Assembly (NCBI GenBank): GCA_025360425.1
Contig: JANYCD010000006.1
Location: 1-62,621 of the forward strand
Direction: 5' to 3'
From: Sterolibacteriaceae bacterium
GTDB lineage: Bacteria; Pseudomonadota; Gammaproteobacteria; Burkholderiales; Rhodocyclaceae
Length of the DNA: 62,621 nucleotides
The notes beneath the pieces were generated by a model, which was given only the letters and a program-made list of their open reading frames with translations, was not told where the DNA came from and ran no database searches. The number at the start of each line of letters is the position of its first letter. The stretch's first letter is position 1. Of the stretch, positions 8,604 through 18,004 are shown in pieces. A program made the translations under genes and the position numbers.

Positions 8604-9074
8604 CTACGCCGGCTCGATGTAAAACAGGACCTCGCCGTACTCCACCATCTCCGCATCCCTGGCGCAGATGCGACGCACGATTCCCGCCGTTTGCGCCTTG
8701 AACGCGGTGAACAGCTTCATCACTTCGAGCAGGCAAAGTTCGCTACCGACATCAACGCTCTGTCCCACTTCGACGTAAGGGACGGCACCCGGTTTTGGAG
8801 CGCGATAAAAGACACCCAGGTGTTGTGCCATCACTGCGACCCAGTGTGCAGGAACAGCAACCTGCGTTTCAGTCTCGTGCGCTGCGACCGCAATGCGGAC
8901 CTCTGCTGCGGGTTGCGCTGTGCCTGATAGCGACGCCGAAGAATGGCCAAGGCGGGCGTTCGGATCGGTCGACAGAAACAATTCCAGTCCGTCGATCTCG
9001 ATATGAAGCTCATCCCATGTCGAAGACTCAAACAGTTCGATCAGCGCCTTGATTTCGTCGTAGCTGGCAGTCAT
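8604..9074 (-). CDS. Biotin carboxyl carrier protein (AccB-like), copy 1
   Basis: A 156-aa protein. The N-terminal helix-strand unit (YDEIKALIELFESS) resembles AccB. A linker follows, then a biotinyl domain from about residue 75 with the modification motif LEVMKLF (Lys120) and a hairpin ending VEYGEVLFYIEPA. The ATG at 9074 is chosen because the upstream frame lies within the ligase gene. It should carry CO2 on biotin between a biotin carboxylase and the carboxyltransferase-like protein at 7119-8582. The only biotin carboxylase gene in the window is at 25149-26522, so that enzyme may serve both carriers. Confidence 0.87.
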   Translation of the reverse strand: MTASYDEIKALIELFESSTWDELHIEIDGLELFLSTDPNARLGHSSASLSGTAQPAAEVRIAVAAHETETQVAVPAHWVAVMAQHLGVFYRAPKPGAVPYVEVGQSVDVGSELCLLEVMKLFTAFKAQTAGIVRRICARDAEMVEYGEVLFYIEPA

Positions 9075-9103
9075 GGGGTGTCTTGATGGAATTGGCGCCG
9101 TGC

Positions 9104-10579
<1,476 letters not shown>

Positions 10580-10582
10580 ATC

Positions 10583-11617
10583 CTATGTGTCCTCGTGTAT
10601 CAGTACCACGCGGCCCGAAGTCTTGCGCTCTTCCATCAAGCGGTGGGCATCACTGACCTTGTCGCGCGGAATGGTAGCGGCGATTTCGGGTTGAATCTGA
10701 TTTGTGGCAACCAGTTCAACCACCTTCTGCAAATCGGCCAGCGTGGCGTGGCCGCTGCCGATGAGACTGATCTCCTTGAGTATCGCCATGGCGGGGTTCA
10801 GGGGCACGTTGCCCGGCTCAACATTGCCGACCAGCATTACCCTGCCCCCGGCCTTGACCGAACGGATGCTGGACGCGAAGGTCGGGCTGCCGGTGATTTC
10901 AATAACGGCGTCGACACCGTCGCCGCCGGTAACTTCGCGAATCTGCTTATGAAATTGATAGCCCGGAGAAATGACGATCTCATCTGCACCTGCGGCAACA
11001 AGCTTTTCGCGCTTGTCCTCGGCTGACGTGACCGCGATTGTTTTCAATCCCATCAACTTCGCCAGCTTGACGGTATGGATGCCGACGCCGCCGCTGGCGC
11101 CGGTGATCAATACGCTGTCGCCAAGGCCGAGCATGGCACGACGCAGCGCGTGGAAGCCGGTGCCGATCGCACAGCTCAATACCGCGGCGATCTTGAGTGG
11201 AATGTTGTCCGGCACCCCCACGGCATTGCGCTCCGACGCGATCACGTAGTCGCCGTATCCGCCGGATATTTCTTCGCCATAAAACCCGGGGCCGGACACG
11301 CAGATGTTTTCGCGGCCGGACCGGCACAAGGCGCAGAGTCCGCACGGAATGCGCTGGATCAGCGCGACGCGGTCGCCTGCCTTGAAACGCTTGACCGAGA
11401 GTCCAGTATCGACCACGGTCCCGGCAATTTCGTGACCCGGCACCAATGGCAATCTGGAGTGTGGAAAGTGCCCGGCCCGGTTCAGCAAATCGTGGCCGCA
11501 AACGCCGCACGCCGCCACCTTGACCAGAATTTGATCAACGCCGGGCACCGGCCTCGGCACCTCGCCGACAATGAAATTGTCCGGTCCGCCGAAGTGTTCA
11601 AGAATCGCGGCACGCAT
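10583..11617 (-). CDS. Zinc-dependent medium-chain alcohol dehydrogenase
   Basis: A 344-aa MDR protein. ACGVCGHD (C37, C40, H42) and PGHE (60-63) supply the catalytic-zinc region, and CGLCALCRSGRENIC is the structural-zinc loop. The Rossmann motif is ITGASGGVG. It would oxidise a hydroxyl or hydroxyacyl intermediate with NAD(P). It is tightly packed between the ligase (3-nt gap) and the acyl-CoA dehydrogenase (3-nt gap), so it is part of the same operon. Confidence 0.88.
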   Translation of the reverse strand: MRAAILEHFGGPDNFIVGEVPRPVPGVDQILVKVAACGVCGHDLLNRAGHFPHSRLPLVPGHEIAGTVVDTGLSVKRFKAGDRVALIQRIPCGLCALCRSGRENICVSGPGFYGEEISGGYGDYVIASERNAVGVPDNIPLKIAAVLSCAIGTGFHALRRAMLGLGDSVLITGASGGVGIHTVKLAKLMGLKTIAVTSAEDKREKLVAAGADEIVISPGYQFHKQIREVTGGDGVDAVIEITGSPTFASSIRSVKAGGRVMLVGNVEPGNVPLNPAMAILKEISLIGSGHATLADLQKVVELVATNQIQPEIAATIPRDKVSDAHRLMEERKTSGRVVLIHEDT

Positions 11618-11620
11618 GCT

Positions 11621-12760
11621 TCACTCCTGCCGTTGCAGTTCGGCCAGCGTTGCGGCCATCACGCGCTCGCGGTGGAAGGCGGCATCGCCGTGCGAGAACT
11701 CCAGCACCTTGGCGCGGCGTAGATACCAGTGCAGGCCGAGCTCCCAGGTGAAACCCATCCCGCCGTGAATCTGGATGCCCTCGTTGCAAACCTGCCGCGC
11801 GGTGTCACCGCAGAACGACTTGGCCATCGACACCGCCTTCACGCGATCGACGGCATCCTCGGCGATCGCCCATGCACCATAGTAGGCGGCCGAGCGGGCG
11901 GCGTCGATGGCGACGGCCATGTCGGCGCACTTGTGCTTGATCGCCTGGAACGAACCGATGGGCTTGCCGAACTGGACGCGTTGCGCGGCGTAGGCCACGG
12001 CGATATCAAGCACCTTGCCGGCGATGCCGGTCAGTTGCAGCGCGGCCACCGCACTGGACACATCCAGCAGGCGCGCAAGGCTTGTCGGTTGCGGGACTGC
12101 ACCACCAAGGAAATCTTCCACATCCACTGCAACGCTGTCGAGAGTCATCGCGTAAAAACGACAGGCCGGATCGAGGGTCGATTGTTCGCGCAGGACCACG
12201 CCCTTCCGCTGCGGTTCCAGCATCACGAGTCCCAACTCCTGTGACGGCCCTATACGTGCAGCGACCATGATCAAGTCCGCCATTACAGCATGGGGAACCA
12301 TGATCTTGTGGCCGTTGAGCCGCCACCCATTGCTGTTAGATGCTGCTTGGGCCTGAATGTTCAGGTCGCCAAACCCCGATTTCGGTTCCGCAATCGCAGT
12401 GGCCACACGCAACTTTCCGGCGGCGAGCAACGGCAACAGGCGAGCCTGCTGTTTTTCGGAACCATGGCGCACGATCAAGTCGGTGGCGACGATGGTTTCC
12501 GATGCTGGCGCGCCAACCAGTTCCATGCCCAACTCCTCAAGCACCAGCGCCATGTCAACGAAAGACAGTCCGAGCCCGCCGAACTGTTCGGGCACGAGCA
12601 TGGAGAACAGGCCCAGGTCCGCCAGGCCCCACCAAAGATCGGCGTCGAAACCGTCACCCTCCAACAGTGCGGCATGTTTTTTGAGGTCATGGTTTTGCTC
12701 CAGGAATCCGTGGAAGGTTTCCCGAAACAGGTATTGCTGATCGCTGAAATCGAAATCCAT
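11621..12760 (-). CDS. Acyl-CoA dehydrogenase, small partner of a two-gene pair
   Basis: A 379-aa acyl-CoA dehydrogenase-fold protein. The N-terminal helical domain includes FGGLGLSFVDMALVLEELG, the middle strand domain is divergent (AIAEPKSGFGDL), and the C-terminal helices include QVCNEGIQIHGGMGFTWE. The usual catalytic Glu segment (YEGT) is absent at the end. It lies 6 nt from a second acyl-CoA dehydrogenase gene (12767-13957). Such adjacent unlike genes often encode heteromeric enzymes in steroid side-chain and ring-derived acyl-CoA degradation, as with the mycobacterial FadE pairs. Pairing is inferred from context. Confidence 0.87.
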   Translation of the reverse strand: MDFDFSDQQYLFRETFHGFLEQNHDLKKHAALLEGDGFDADLWWGLADLGLFSMLVPEQFGGLGLSFVDMALVLEELGMELVGAPASETIVATDLIVRHGSEKQQARLLPLLAAGKLRVATAIAEPKSGFGDLNIQAQAASNSNGWRLNGHKIMVPHAVMADLIMVAARIGPSQELGLVMLEPQRKGVVLREQSTLDPACRFYAMTLDSVAVDVEDFLGGAVPQPTSLARLLDVSSAVAALQLTGIAGKVLDIAVAYAAQRVQFGKPIGSFQAIKHKCADMAVAIDAARSAAYYGAWAIAEDAVDRVKAVSMAKSFCGDTARQVCNEGIQIHGGMGFTWELGLHWYLRRAKVLEFSHGDAAFHRERVMAATLAELQRQE

Positions 12761-12766
12761 GTCAGC

Positions 12767-13957
12767 TCACCTGGGCAGCCCGAGCATGCGCTCGGCGATG
12801 ATGTTGCGCTGGATCTCGGAAGAGCCGGAGTAGATGGTGAAGGCGCGCGACTGCAGGAAGCCCAGTTGGAAGCGGCCTTCGGCCGGCGCCAGCGAATCAC
12901 CATCAGTCAGCGGGGCCAGAAACCCCAGGGTTTCCAGTGCCGTTTCATACAAGCCCTGGGCGGCATGGCTCCAGTAAAGTTTGAGCATCGAGGCAGCCGC
13001 TCCCGGCGCCGAGCCTTTCAACAATTTGCTCAGGCTGCGCAGGCAGCTCAGGCGCATGATTTCGATTTCGACAATCGACTTGGCAATCTTTTGCCGCAGC
13101 ACCGGATCGTCAATCGCCGAAGTTGAACCGCGCTTAAGTGTTGCCGCCGCCACGATCAGGTCATCAAGTTCCCGCTTGAAGCGGATCTGGCGCGCCATGG
13201 CATCGCCGGGGCCACGCTCGGCGGCGAGCGTAGTCTGGGCGATCTTCCAGCCGCCGTTGAGTTCGCCGACGATATTTTCAGCCGGCACGCGCACGTCTTC
13301 GAAAAAGGTTTCGTTGAATTCGCTCTCGCCGGAAATCTGCCTCAGCGGACGCACGGTGACGCCGGGCGATCTCATGTCCACCAGCATGAAGCTGATGCCC
13401 TGGTGCTTGGGCAGGCTGCGATCTGTGCGCACCAGCAAAATGCACCATTGCGAATATTGGGCAAAACTGGTCCACACCTTCTGGCCGTTGACGACGAAAT
13501 GGTCGCCGTCCCGTTCCGCGCGGCAGTTGATCGAAGCAAGGTCGGAGCCGGCATTGGGCTCGGAAAATCCCTGGCACCAGACTTCATCGGTCGACAAAAT
13601 CTTCGGCAGGTAACGCTGCCGCTGCGCCTCGGTACCATGGCGCATCAGCGTCGGCCCGACCAGGTTGCGGCCGATGATGTTGAGTCCGTCCGGCGCACCG
13701 GCACGCGCCATTTCCTCGGAAAATATCGCCTGCTCGATCAGCGTCGCGCCACGCCCGCCGTATTGCGTTGGCCAGTCCAAGCCGCTCCAGCCGCCATCGA
13801 AAAGCTGTCGTTCCCAACCGAGACGAAAACGCGCGCGTTCATCCTCGTCCTTCGGTTCGTGGACTGTGACGCCCCAGCCAATGGGCAGGTTGTCACTCAG
13901 CCACTGTCGAAGCTCGTCGCGAAAGCGCAGGTTTTCGGCGCTGTAGGTGAAGTCCAT
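12767..13957 (-). CDS. Acyl-CoA dehydrogenase, large partner
   Basis: A 396-aa protein with all acyl-CoA dehydrogenase regions: WPTQYGGRG (N-terminal domain), WCQGFSEPNAGSDLAS (flavin/substrate strand region), FNETFFEDVRVP, and the C-terminal YSGSSEIQRNIIAERMLGLP. In the position where medium-chain enzymes have catalytic Glu (YEGT) it has YSGS, as in the FadE29-like group that uses another base. It probably forms an alpha2beta2 flavoenzyme with the product of 11621-12760, introducing a C=C bond into an acyl-CoA. Confidence 0.9.
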   Translation of the reverse strand: MDFTYSAENLRFRDELRQWLSDNLPIGWGVTVHEPKDEDERARFRLGWERQLFDGGWSGLDWPTQYGGRGATLIEQAIFSEEMARAGAPDGLNIIGRNLVGPTLMRHGTEAQRQRYLPKILSTDEVWCQGFSEPNAGSDLASINCRAERDGDHFVVNGQKVWTSFAQYSQWCILLVRTDRSLPKHQGISFMLVDMRSPGVTVRPLRQISGESEFNETFFEDVRVPAENIVGELNGGWKIAQTTLAAERGPGDAMARQIRFKRELDDLIVAAATLKRGSTSAIDDPVLRQKIAKSIVEIEIMRLSCLRSLSKLLKGSAPGAAASMLKLYWSHAAQGLYETALETLGFLAPLTDGDSLAPAEGRFQLGFLQSRAFTIYSGSSEIQRNIIAERMLGLPR

Positions 13958-13960
13958 ATA

Positions 13961-14229
13961 GAGCGCCTAATACAATGAAACACACCTGCGCCAGGATATT
14001 GCGGGGATGCAGCGCAAGGCGTGGCGGCGCAGTGATGCTGATTGCCTCGCAAGCCGCCGCAACGCCGCGATGCGCCCCGCAATGCCCTGGCCCTTCGGGT
14101 TGGCGCCAAAATGCGGCCCTCGCTTTGTCACACGGCTCGGCAATGGAATTACCATTGCCTTCGCCGCGCTTCGCGCGATCATCCGCATTTTGGGGTCAAC
14201 GCAGGCGTGTTTCATTGTATTAGGCGCTC
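13961..14229. mobile_element. MITE-like element with 30-bp terminal inverted repeats
   Basis: The 269-bp segment begins and ends with 30-bp inverted repeats (13961-13990 and 14200-14229) that match at 29 of 30 positions, starting GAGCGCCTAATACAATG. There is no transposase gene inside; the interior is GC-rich and holds further small palindromes, for example GGCAATGG and CCATTGCC around 14143. It sits exactly between the acyl-CoA dehydrogenase start and the crotonase stop, within an otherwise tight operon. No clear target duplication is visible (flanks TATA and TTAG). It looks like a non-autonomous transposable element, or a mobile intergenic repeat. Confidence 0.75.
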
Positions 14230-15015
14230 TTAGGACTTCGGGCCTTGAAAGTTTGGCGGCCGCTTTTCCCGAAACGCCATCACGCCTTCGCGATGCTCGG
14301 GTGTCACGTACGCCACCGTCTGCGCATAGCTCTCGAACTCCAGCATCTGCTCCAGCGTCGATGTCGACGAGCGGTTGAGCAAGGTCTTCATCATGGCCAG
14401 CGCGGTTGGCGGTCCGGCGGCGATTTCGATCGCCAGCTTGCGCGCTGCGACCATCAGTTGGTCCGGCGCGACCACATGGTTCGCGATGCCGAGTGAAAGC
14501 GCCTCGGCCGCGCCGATCTTCTTGGCGGTGAAACACAGCTCCTTCGCCTTGTTCAATCCGACCACGCGGGTCAGCAGGTACATGCCGCCGAGATCCGGCA
14601 CCAGCGCCAGCCGGGCGAAGATTTGGCTGAACACCGCCGCCTCGCTGGCGATGATGATGTCGGCCGCCAGCGCGATGTTGAAGCCAGCACCGACGGCGGG
14701 CCCGTTCACTGCGGCAATGACCGGCTTTTCCAGATTGACCAAGGGGTACAGCACGTCGTGGAGAATGCCGCGATGGCGCTTGCGCCGATCCAGCACCGTC
14801 ATGTCCGGATTCATCGACTTGACGTCGGCACCGGAGCAGAAGCCGCGCCCCGCGCCGGTCAGCACCACGCAGCGGATCGCCGCGTCGTCGGCGATGCTGC
14901 GGATGAGGGCCGATAGCTCCTTGTAGAACTGGTCGTTGGTCGCGTTCAGCACATCGGGACGATTGAAAGTCACCGTTGCCACGCCTTCGGATGCATCGTA
15001 GAGCAGGGTTTCCAT
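14230..15015 (-). CDS. Enoyl-CoA hydratase/isomerase (crotonase) 1
   Basis: A 261-aa crotonase-fold protein. GAGRGFCSGADVKSM and NGPAVGAGFNIALAADI form the two oxyanion-hole segments. IASEAAVFSQ keeps the Glu equivalent to the first catalytic Glu of rat hydratase, whereas the second position is lost (VPDLGGMYLL follows), as in several isomerase-type crotonases. It would hydrate or isomerise an enoyl-CoA made by the acyl-CoA dehydrogenase pair. A MITE-like element separates it from that pair; 10 nt separate it from the MBL gene upstream. Confidence 0.87.
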   Translation of the reverse strand: METLLYDASEGVATVTFNRPDVLNATNDQFYKELSALIRSIADDAAIRCVVLTGAGRGFCSGADVKSMNPDMTVLDRRKRHRGILHDVLYPLVNLEKPVIAAVNGPAVGAGFNIALAADIIIASEAAVFSQIFARLALVPDLGGMYLLTRVVGLNKAKELCFTAKKIGAAEALSLGIANHVVAPDQLMVAARKLAIEIAAGPPTALAMMKTLLNRSSTSTLEQMLEFESYAQTVAYVTPEHREGVMAFREKRPPNFQGPKS

Positions 15016-15025
15016 GGGCAGTCCT

Positions 15026-15859
15026 TCAGTTCGGTGTTCGCGCCGATCCTTCCGGCGCTACATGTGCCAGATCGCCCGCCGTTGAATCGGGGATCGCAAA
15101 CCATTCCTCCGGCATATGTTTCGGTATGCGGAAATCGTGCGCCGGCACGACGATGTCAGTGTGGTCGATGACCCTTTGCATGGCGGCAACAAACTCCCGC
15201 TCGCCTTCGCTGCGGATCGGGCTGGGCAGGAAGCTGCCGGTCATGAAGCGCATCGGCTTGTCGCTGGCCCTCGGGTCGGCCGGATACCAGTAGCGATAGT
15301 GGTCGCCGAGATCCGACACCAACGCCGCCTTGCCACGCGCCGTGGTGATGATGGGTACGTGCATGCCGGGCGTATGGGCGGGTAGCTTCAGCAGCTTGAT
15401 ACCATCCATGAAATCGCAATCGTCATCGAGCAGCCGCAACTGGCTGCCGCGCTTGCGATTGATGAGTTCGATCACGATGTCGCGACGATAATAGATACGC
15501 TGCGTCGCCACCGGGTCGATGGCGTGAAACAGTTCATCGCGCTGCACCAGCACGCAGGCATCGGGAAACAGATCGAGGTTGCAGCCGTGATCGAAGTGCA
15601 GGTGTGTCGGAATAACGAACTCGATATCCTGCGGCGCCAGACCATGCAGGGCCAGCGCTTCGATGAGCGAAGCATGCCCGCCGCCGATGCCGTCGACATT
15701 GAGGCTGCGCCGCACCTCGGGCATGTCCGGCATGCCGCTGTCCACCAGGATGCGGGTCTTGCCGTCGGTGACCAGCCAGCAGTGCACCGGATCGCGCATG
15801 ATGCGGTCGCCGTGTGGCAGGTAGAGTTCGCCTACCCGCAAGGAATGGATTTCGAACAT
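15026..15859 (-). CDS. Metallo-beta-lactamase-fold hydrolase (lactonase-like)
   Basis: A 277-aa protein with the zinc motif THLHFDHG near residue 105, then AHTPGMH and a late VPAHDF, the pattern of AHL lactonase-like MBL hydrolases. The ATG at 15859 is chosen because similarity begins there (MFEIHSLRVGELYLPHG); the longer frame upstream overlaps the next gene. A lactone or thioester made by a Baeyer-Villiger or CoA route would fit the neighbourhood, but quorum-signal hydrolysis cannot be excluded. Confidence 0.82.
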   Translation of the reverse strand: MFEIHSLRVGELYLPHGDRIMRDPVHCWLVTDGKTRILVDSGMPDMPEVRRSLNVDGIGGGHASLIEALALHGLAPQDIEFVIPTHLHFDHGCNLDLFPDACVLVQRDELFHAIDPVATQRIYYRRDIVIELINRKRGSQLRLLDDDCDFMDGIKLLKLPAHTPGMHVPIITTARGKAALVSDLGDHYRYWYPADPRASDKPMRFMTGSFLPSPIRSEGEREFVAAMQRVIDHTDIVVPAHDFRIPKHMPEEWFAIPDSTAGDLAHVAPEGSARTPN

Positions 15860-15897
15860 CGCTGGCGTATTCCGGTCAGGTTTGGTTGAGACGAAGC

Positions 15898-16836
15898 TTA
15901 TTTCGCATCGGCATCGATGAGTTCGAAGTGCGAGATGTCGTCCAGCGAACCAGTTTGCGTCTCGCGCCAGACGGCGCGCACGCGGGTGCCAGGCTTGACC
16001 AGTTCCTTGGCGCGGCTCATGTCGAACCCCGAGACGGTGTGGATCAGGCGCGTCAACGCGCCGTCGAGCATGATCTCGGCGTAGATGTAGGGCGGCGCCT
16101 GCTTCTGACCGACGAACTCGAGATTGATGATGGACATGGCGCGCACTGTCCCGGTCTGCTTCACTTCGACCCAGGTGCCGGTCGGACGATGCGTGACATC
16201 GCAGATCTCGCGCGGAGGCAACAACGCGCCTTCGCCATCCGGCGTGCGCACGCCCATGATGCGGCGCTGGGTCTTGATCTCGTCGAACAGGCGGCCGTAA
16301 TACGGGCCGAACGCGTGTTCGTAGTGCAGGTCGAGCCGGTAGGGAATCACTTCGACAGCCTGCGCCGGATCGGTTAACGGGCGAATCATGCCGACTGGCG
16401 CATTCGGTGATGAGCGAAATCCGGCGATGGCGAGGATGCTGTTGTCGATGCCATCCGCCCAAACTGCCTCGACACGCATCCCGATGCGCAGATCATCAAG
16501 TGATGTGTCGACAAGGCGATGCGGAAAATCGACATCCGAACCATCGATGCGGATCAGCCCGATCAACCCTTCCGCCGTCTCGGTGAATGTGGTCAGTGTT
16601 CCGGTCGCCGGCGCTTCGACGAATTCGAATTCGGAATCACCCGACAGCGGGCAAAAGTCCTGGGCCGGCACCACCACATTGCCACTCTTCTTGAATCTCG
16701 AACCGACGATCCGCCGCTGCCCGAGTTCGGCCAAAAATGCTCCGGCGGCGCGGCCCGGAGTCAGCGTGTAGGGCATGGACAGGTCGCTCTTGAGCGGTGC
16801 CATGTCGATGGGAAAGGTGTCTGGTTTCGGTAGCAT
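15898..16836 (-). CDS. Tandem DUF35 OB-fold protein (acyl-CoA-associated), zinc knuckles lost
   Basis: A 312-aa protein made of two similar DUF35 halves. Each has a degenerate rubredoxin-like lead-in and an OB-fold strand run. The lead-ins are RIVGSRFKKSGNVVVPAQDFC and RIMGVRTPDGEGALLPPREIC, both starting R-I-x-G. Normal DUF35 proteins carry four zinc Cys; here only one Cys remains per half. DUF35 proteins pair with thiolase-fold proteins, for example ChsH2 with Ltp2 in steroid side-chain aldol cleavage. The two thiolase-fold genes immediately upstream (16850 and 18005) support that partnership. GGAGGAG precedes the ATG at 16836. Confidence 0.75.
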   Translation of the reverse strand: MLPKPDTFPIDMAPLKSDLSMPYTLTPGRAAGAFLAELGQRRIVGSRFKKSGNVVVPAQDFCPLSGDSEFEFVEAPATGTLTTFTETAEGLIGLIRIDGSDVDFPHRLVDTSLDDLRIGMRVEAVWADGIDNSILAIAGFRSSPNAPVGMIRPLTDPAQAVEVIPYRLDLHYEHAFGPYYGRLFDEIKTQRRIMGVRTPDGEGALLPPREICDVTHRPTGTWVEVKQTGTVRAMSIINLEFVGQKQAPPYIYAEIMLDGALTRLIHTVSGFDMSRAKELVKPGTRVRAVWRETQTGSLDDISHFELIDADAK

Positions 16837-16849
16837 CCGTCTCTCCTCC

Positions 16850-18001
16850 TCAGGCGCCGAGCACGGCCACGCCGCGCAGATTGGCCCAGCCGCCACCCGA
16901 CTGCGCCAGCGCCAGCTTGGCATTCGGAATCTGGTTGCCCGCAGCCTTGCCCATGACCTGTGCTGCGGCTTCGATCAGGCGGATCAGTCCGGCCGCACCG
17001 ATCGGATTGGCGCCGGCGCAACCTCCCGAAGGATTAACCGGAATGTCGCCACTCAGCGAGGTCGCGCCGGAACGAATGAGTTCCGCTGCCTCGCCCGGCG
17101 CGCACAGGCCGAGGCTTTCGTAGTAACTCAATTCGAAGCAGGTATAGGGCTCCTGCACCTCGACCACGTCGAACTGGCGGCGCGGATTGGTGATGCCCGC
17201 CGTGCGATAAACGCGCCGCGCTGCGATGGCCAGCGGCTCGGACACCAGCAGCGAGCGCGCGGCGGCATTGTCGGCTTCGCAGAAATAGCCCATGCCGTGG
17301 ATCCACGCCGGCCGATCGGTGGATTGCGCCGCCAGTTTCTCGGTCGACAGCACCACGGCCGCGGCGCCATCCGAAATCGGCGGCACATCAAGCAGCTTGA
17401 TCGGCCAGGCCAGCGGCTTGGAGTTCATCACGTCTTCGACAGTGACTTCCTTCTTCACGTGGGCATAAGGATTGTTCATCGCGTTGTGGCGGTTCTTCAC
17501 CGCCACCATCGCGGCGGCCTCTTCGGTATGGCCCAGCACGTCCATCCGCGCACGCCAGTAGGCGGCGGAAAAACCCATGATGCCGACCGCGAATTCACGG
17601 CCCCAGAACGGGTCGTAGAGTGTGGAGATGGAATATTGCAAAGCGCCTTCGGACAGCTTGTCGTAGGCGACCACAAGCACCCGGTCGGCGAATCCGCCGG
17701 CGACCTGGTAGTAGCCGGCTAGTGCGCCGGCGAGTCCGGTTCCACCCCCGCTGGTGACGCGGACCAGTGGCTTCAGCGCAGCGCCAATCGCATCCACGAC
17801 CCACTTCTCCGGCTGATTGACGGCGGCGAAAAGTACGGGGCCGGAGGCCACCACCACCGAATCGATATCCTCGATGGTGAGCTTTGCGTCTGCCAGTGCG
17901 CGGTCAACCGCCTCGCGCACCAGGCCGGCCTGGCTGACGTCGGTGCGCCGCCGCGAATGATGGGTTTGCCCGACGCCGACGATGCCTACATGACGTCCCA
18001 T
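16850..18001 (-). CDS. Thiolase-fold protein without nucleophilic Cys (Ltp2-like), copy 1
   Basis: A 383-aa SCP2-thiolase-like protein. Where thiolases have an N-x-C-[AS]-S nucleophile loop this has VTSGGGTG (about 80-87), so there is no attacking Cys. The late motif that is normally GHPxGATG reads GCAGANPIGAAG, with His replaced by Asn. QEPYTCFELSYYESLG retains the Tyr-rich helix region seen in Ltp2-type aldolases. It is followed by the tandem DUF35 gene (13-nt gap) and preceded by a second degenerate thiolase gene. It is probably part of a lyase or aldolase complex rather than a Claisen thiolase; this is an inference. Confidence 0.8.
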   Translation of the reverse strand: MGRHVGIVGVGQTHHSRRRTDVSQAGLVREAVDRALADAKLTIEDIDSVVVASGPVLFAAVNQPEKWVVDAIGAALKPLVRVTSGGGTGLAGALAGYYQVAGGFADRVLVVAYDKLSEGALQYSISTLYDPFWGREFAVGIMGFSAAYWRARMDVLGHTEEAAAMVAVKNRHNAMNNPYAHVKKEVTVEDVMNSKPLAWPIKLLDVPPISDGAAAVVLSTEKLAAQSTDRPAWIHGMGYFCEADNAAARSLLVSEPLAIAARRVYRTAGITNPRRQFDVVEVQEPYTCFELSYYESLGLCAPGEAAELIRSGATSLSGDIPVNPSGGCAGANPIGAAGLIRLIEAAAQVMGKAAGNQIPNAKLALAQSGGGWANLRGVAVLGA

Positions 18002-18004
18002 GAT

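Noticed and set aside
7551..8927. 458-codon plus-strand frame opposite the carboxyltransferase-like gene
   Set aside because: Opposite strand of a conserved coding region, with no start context and no recognisable motif.
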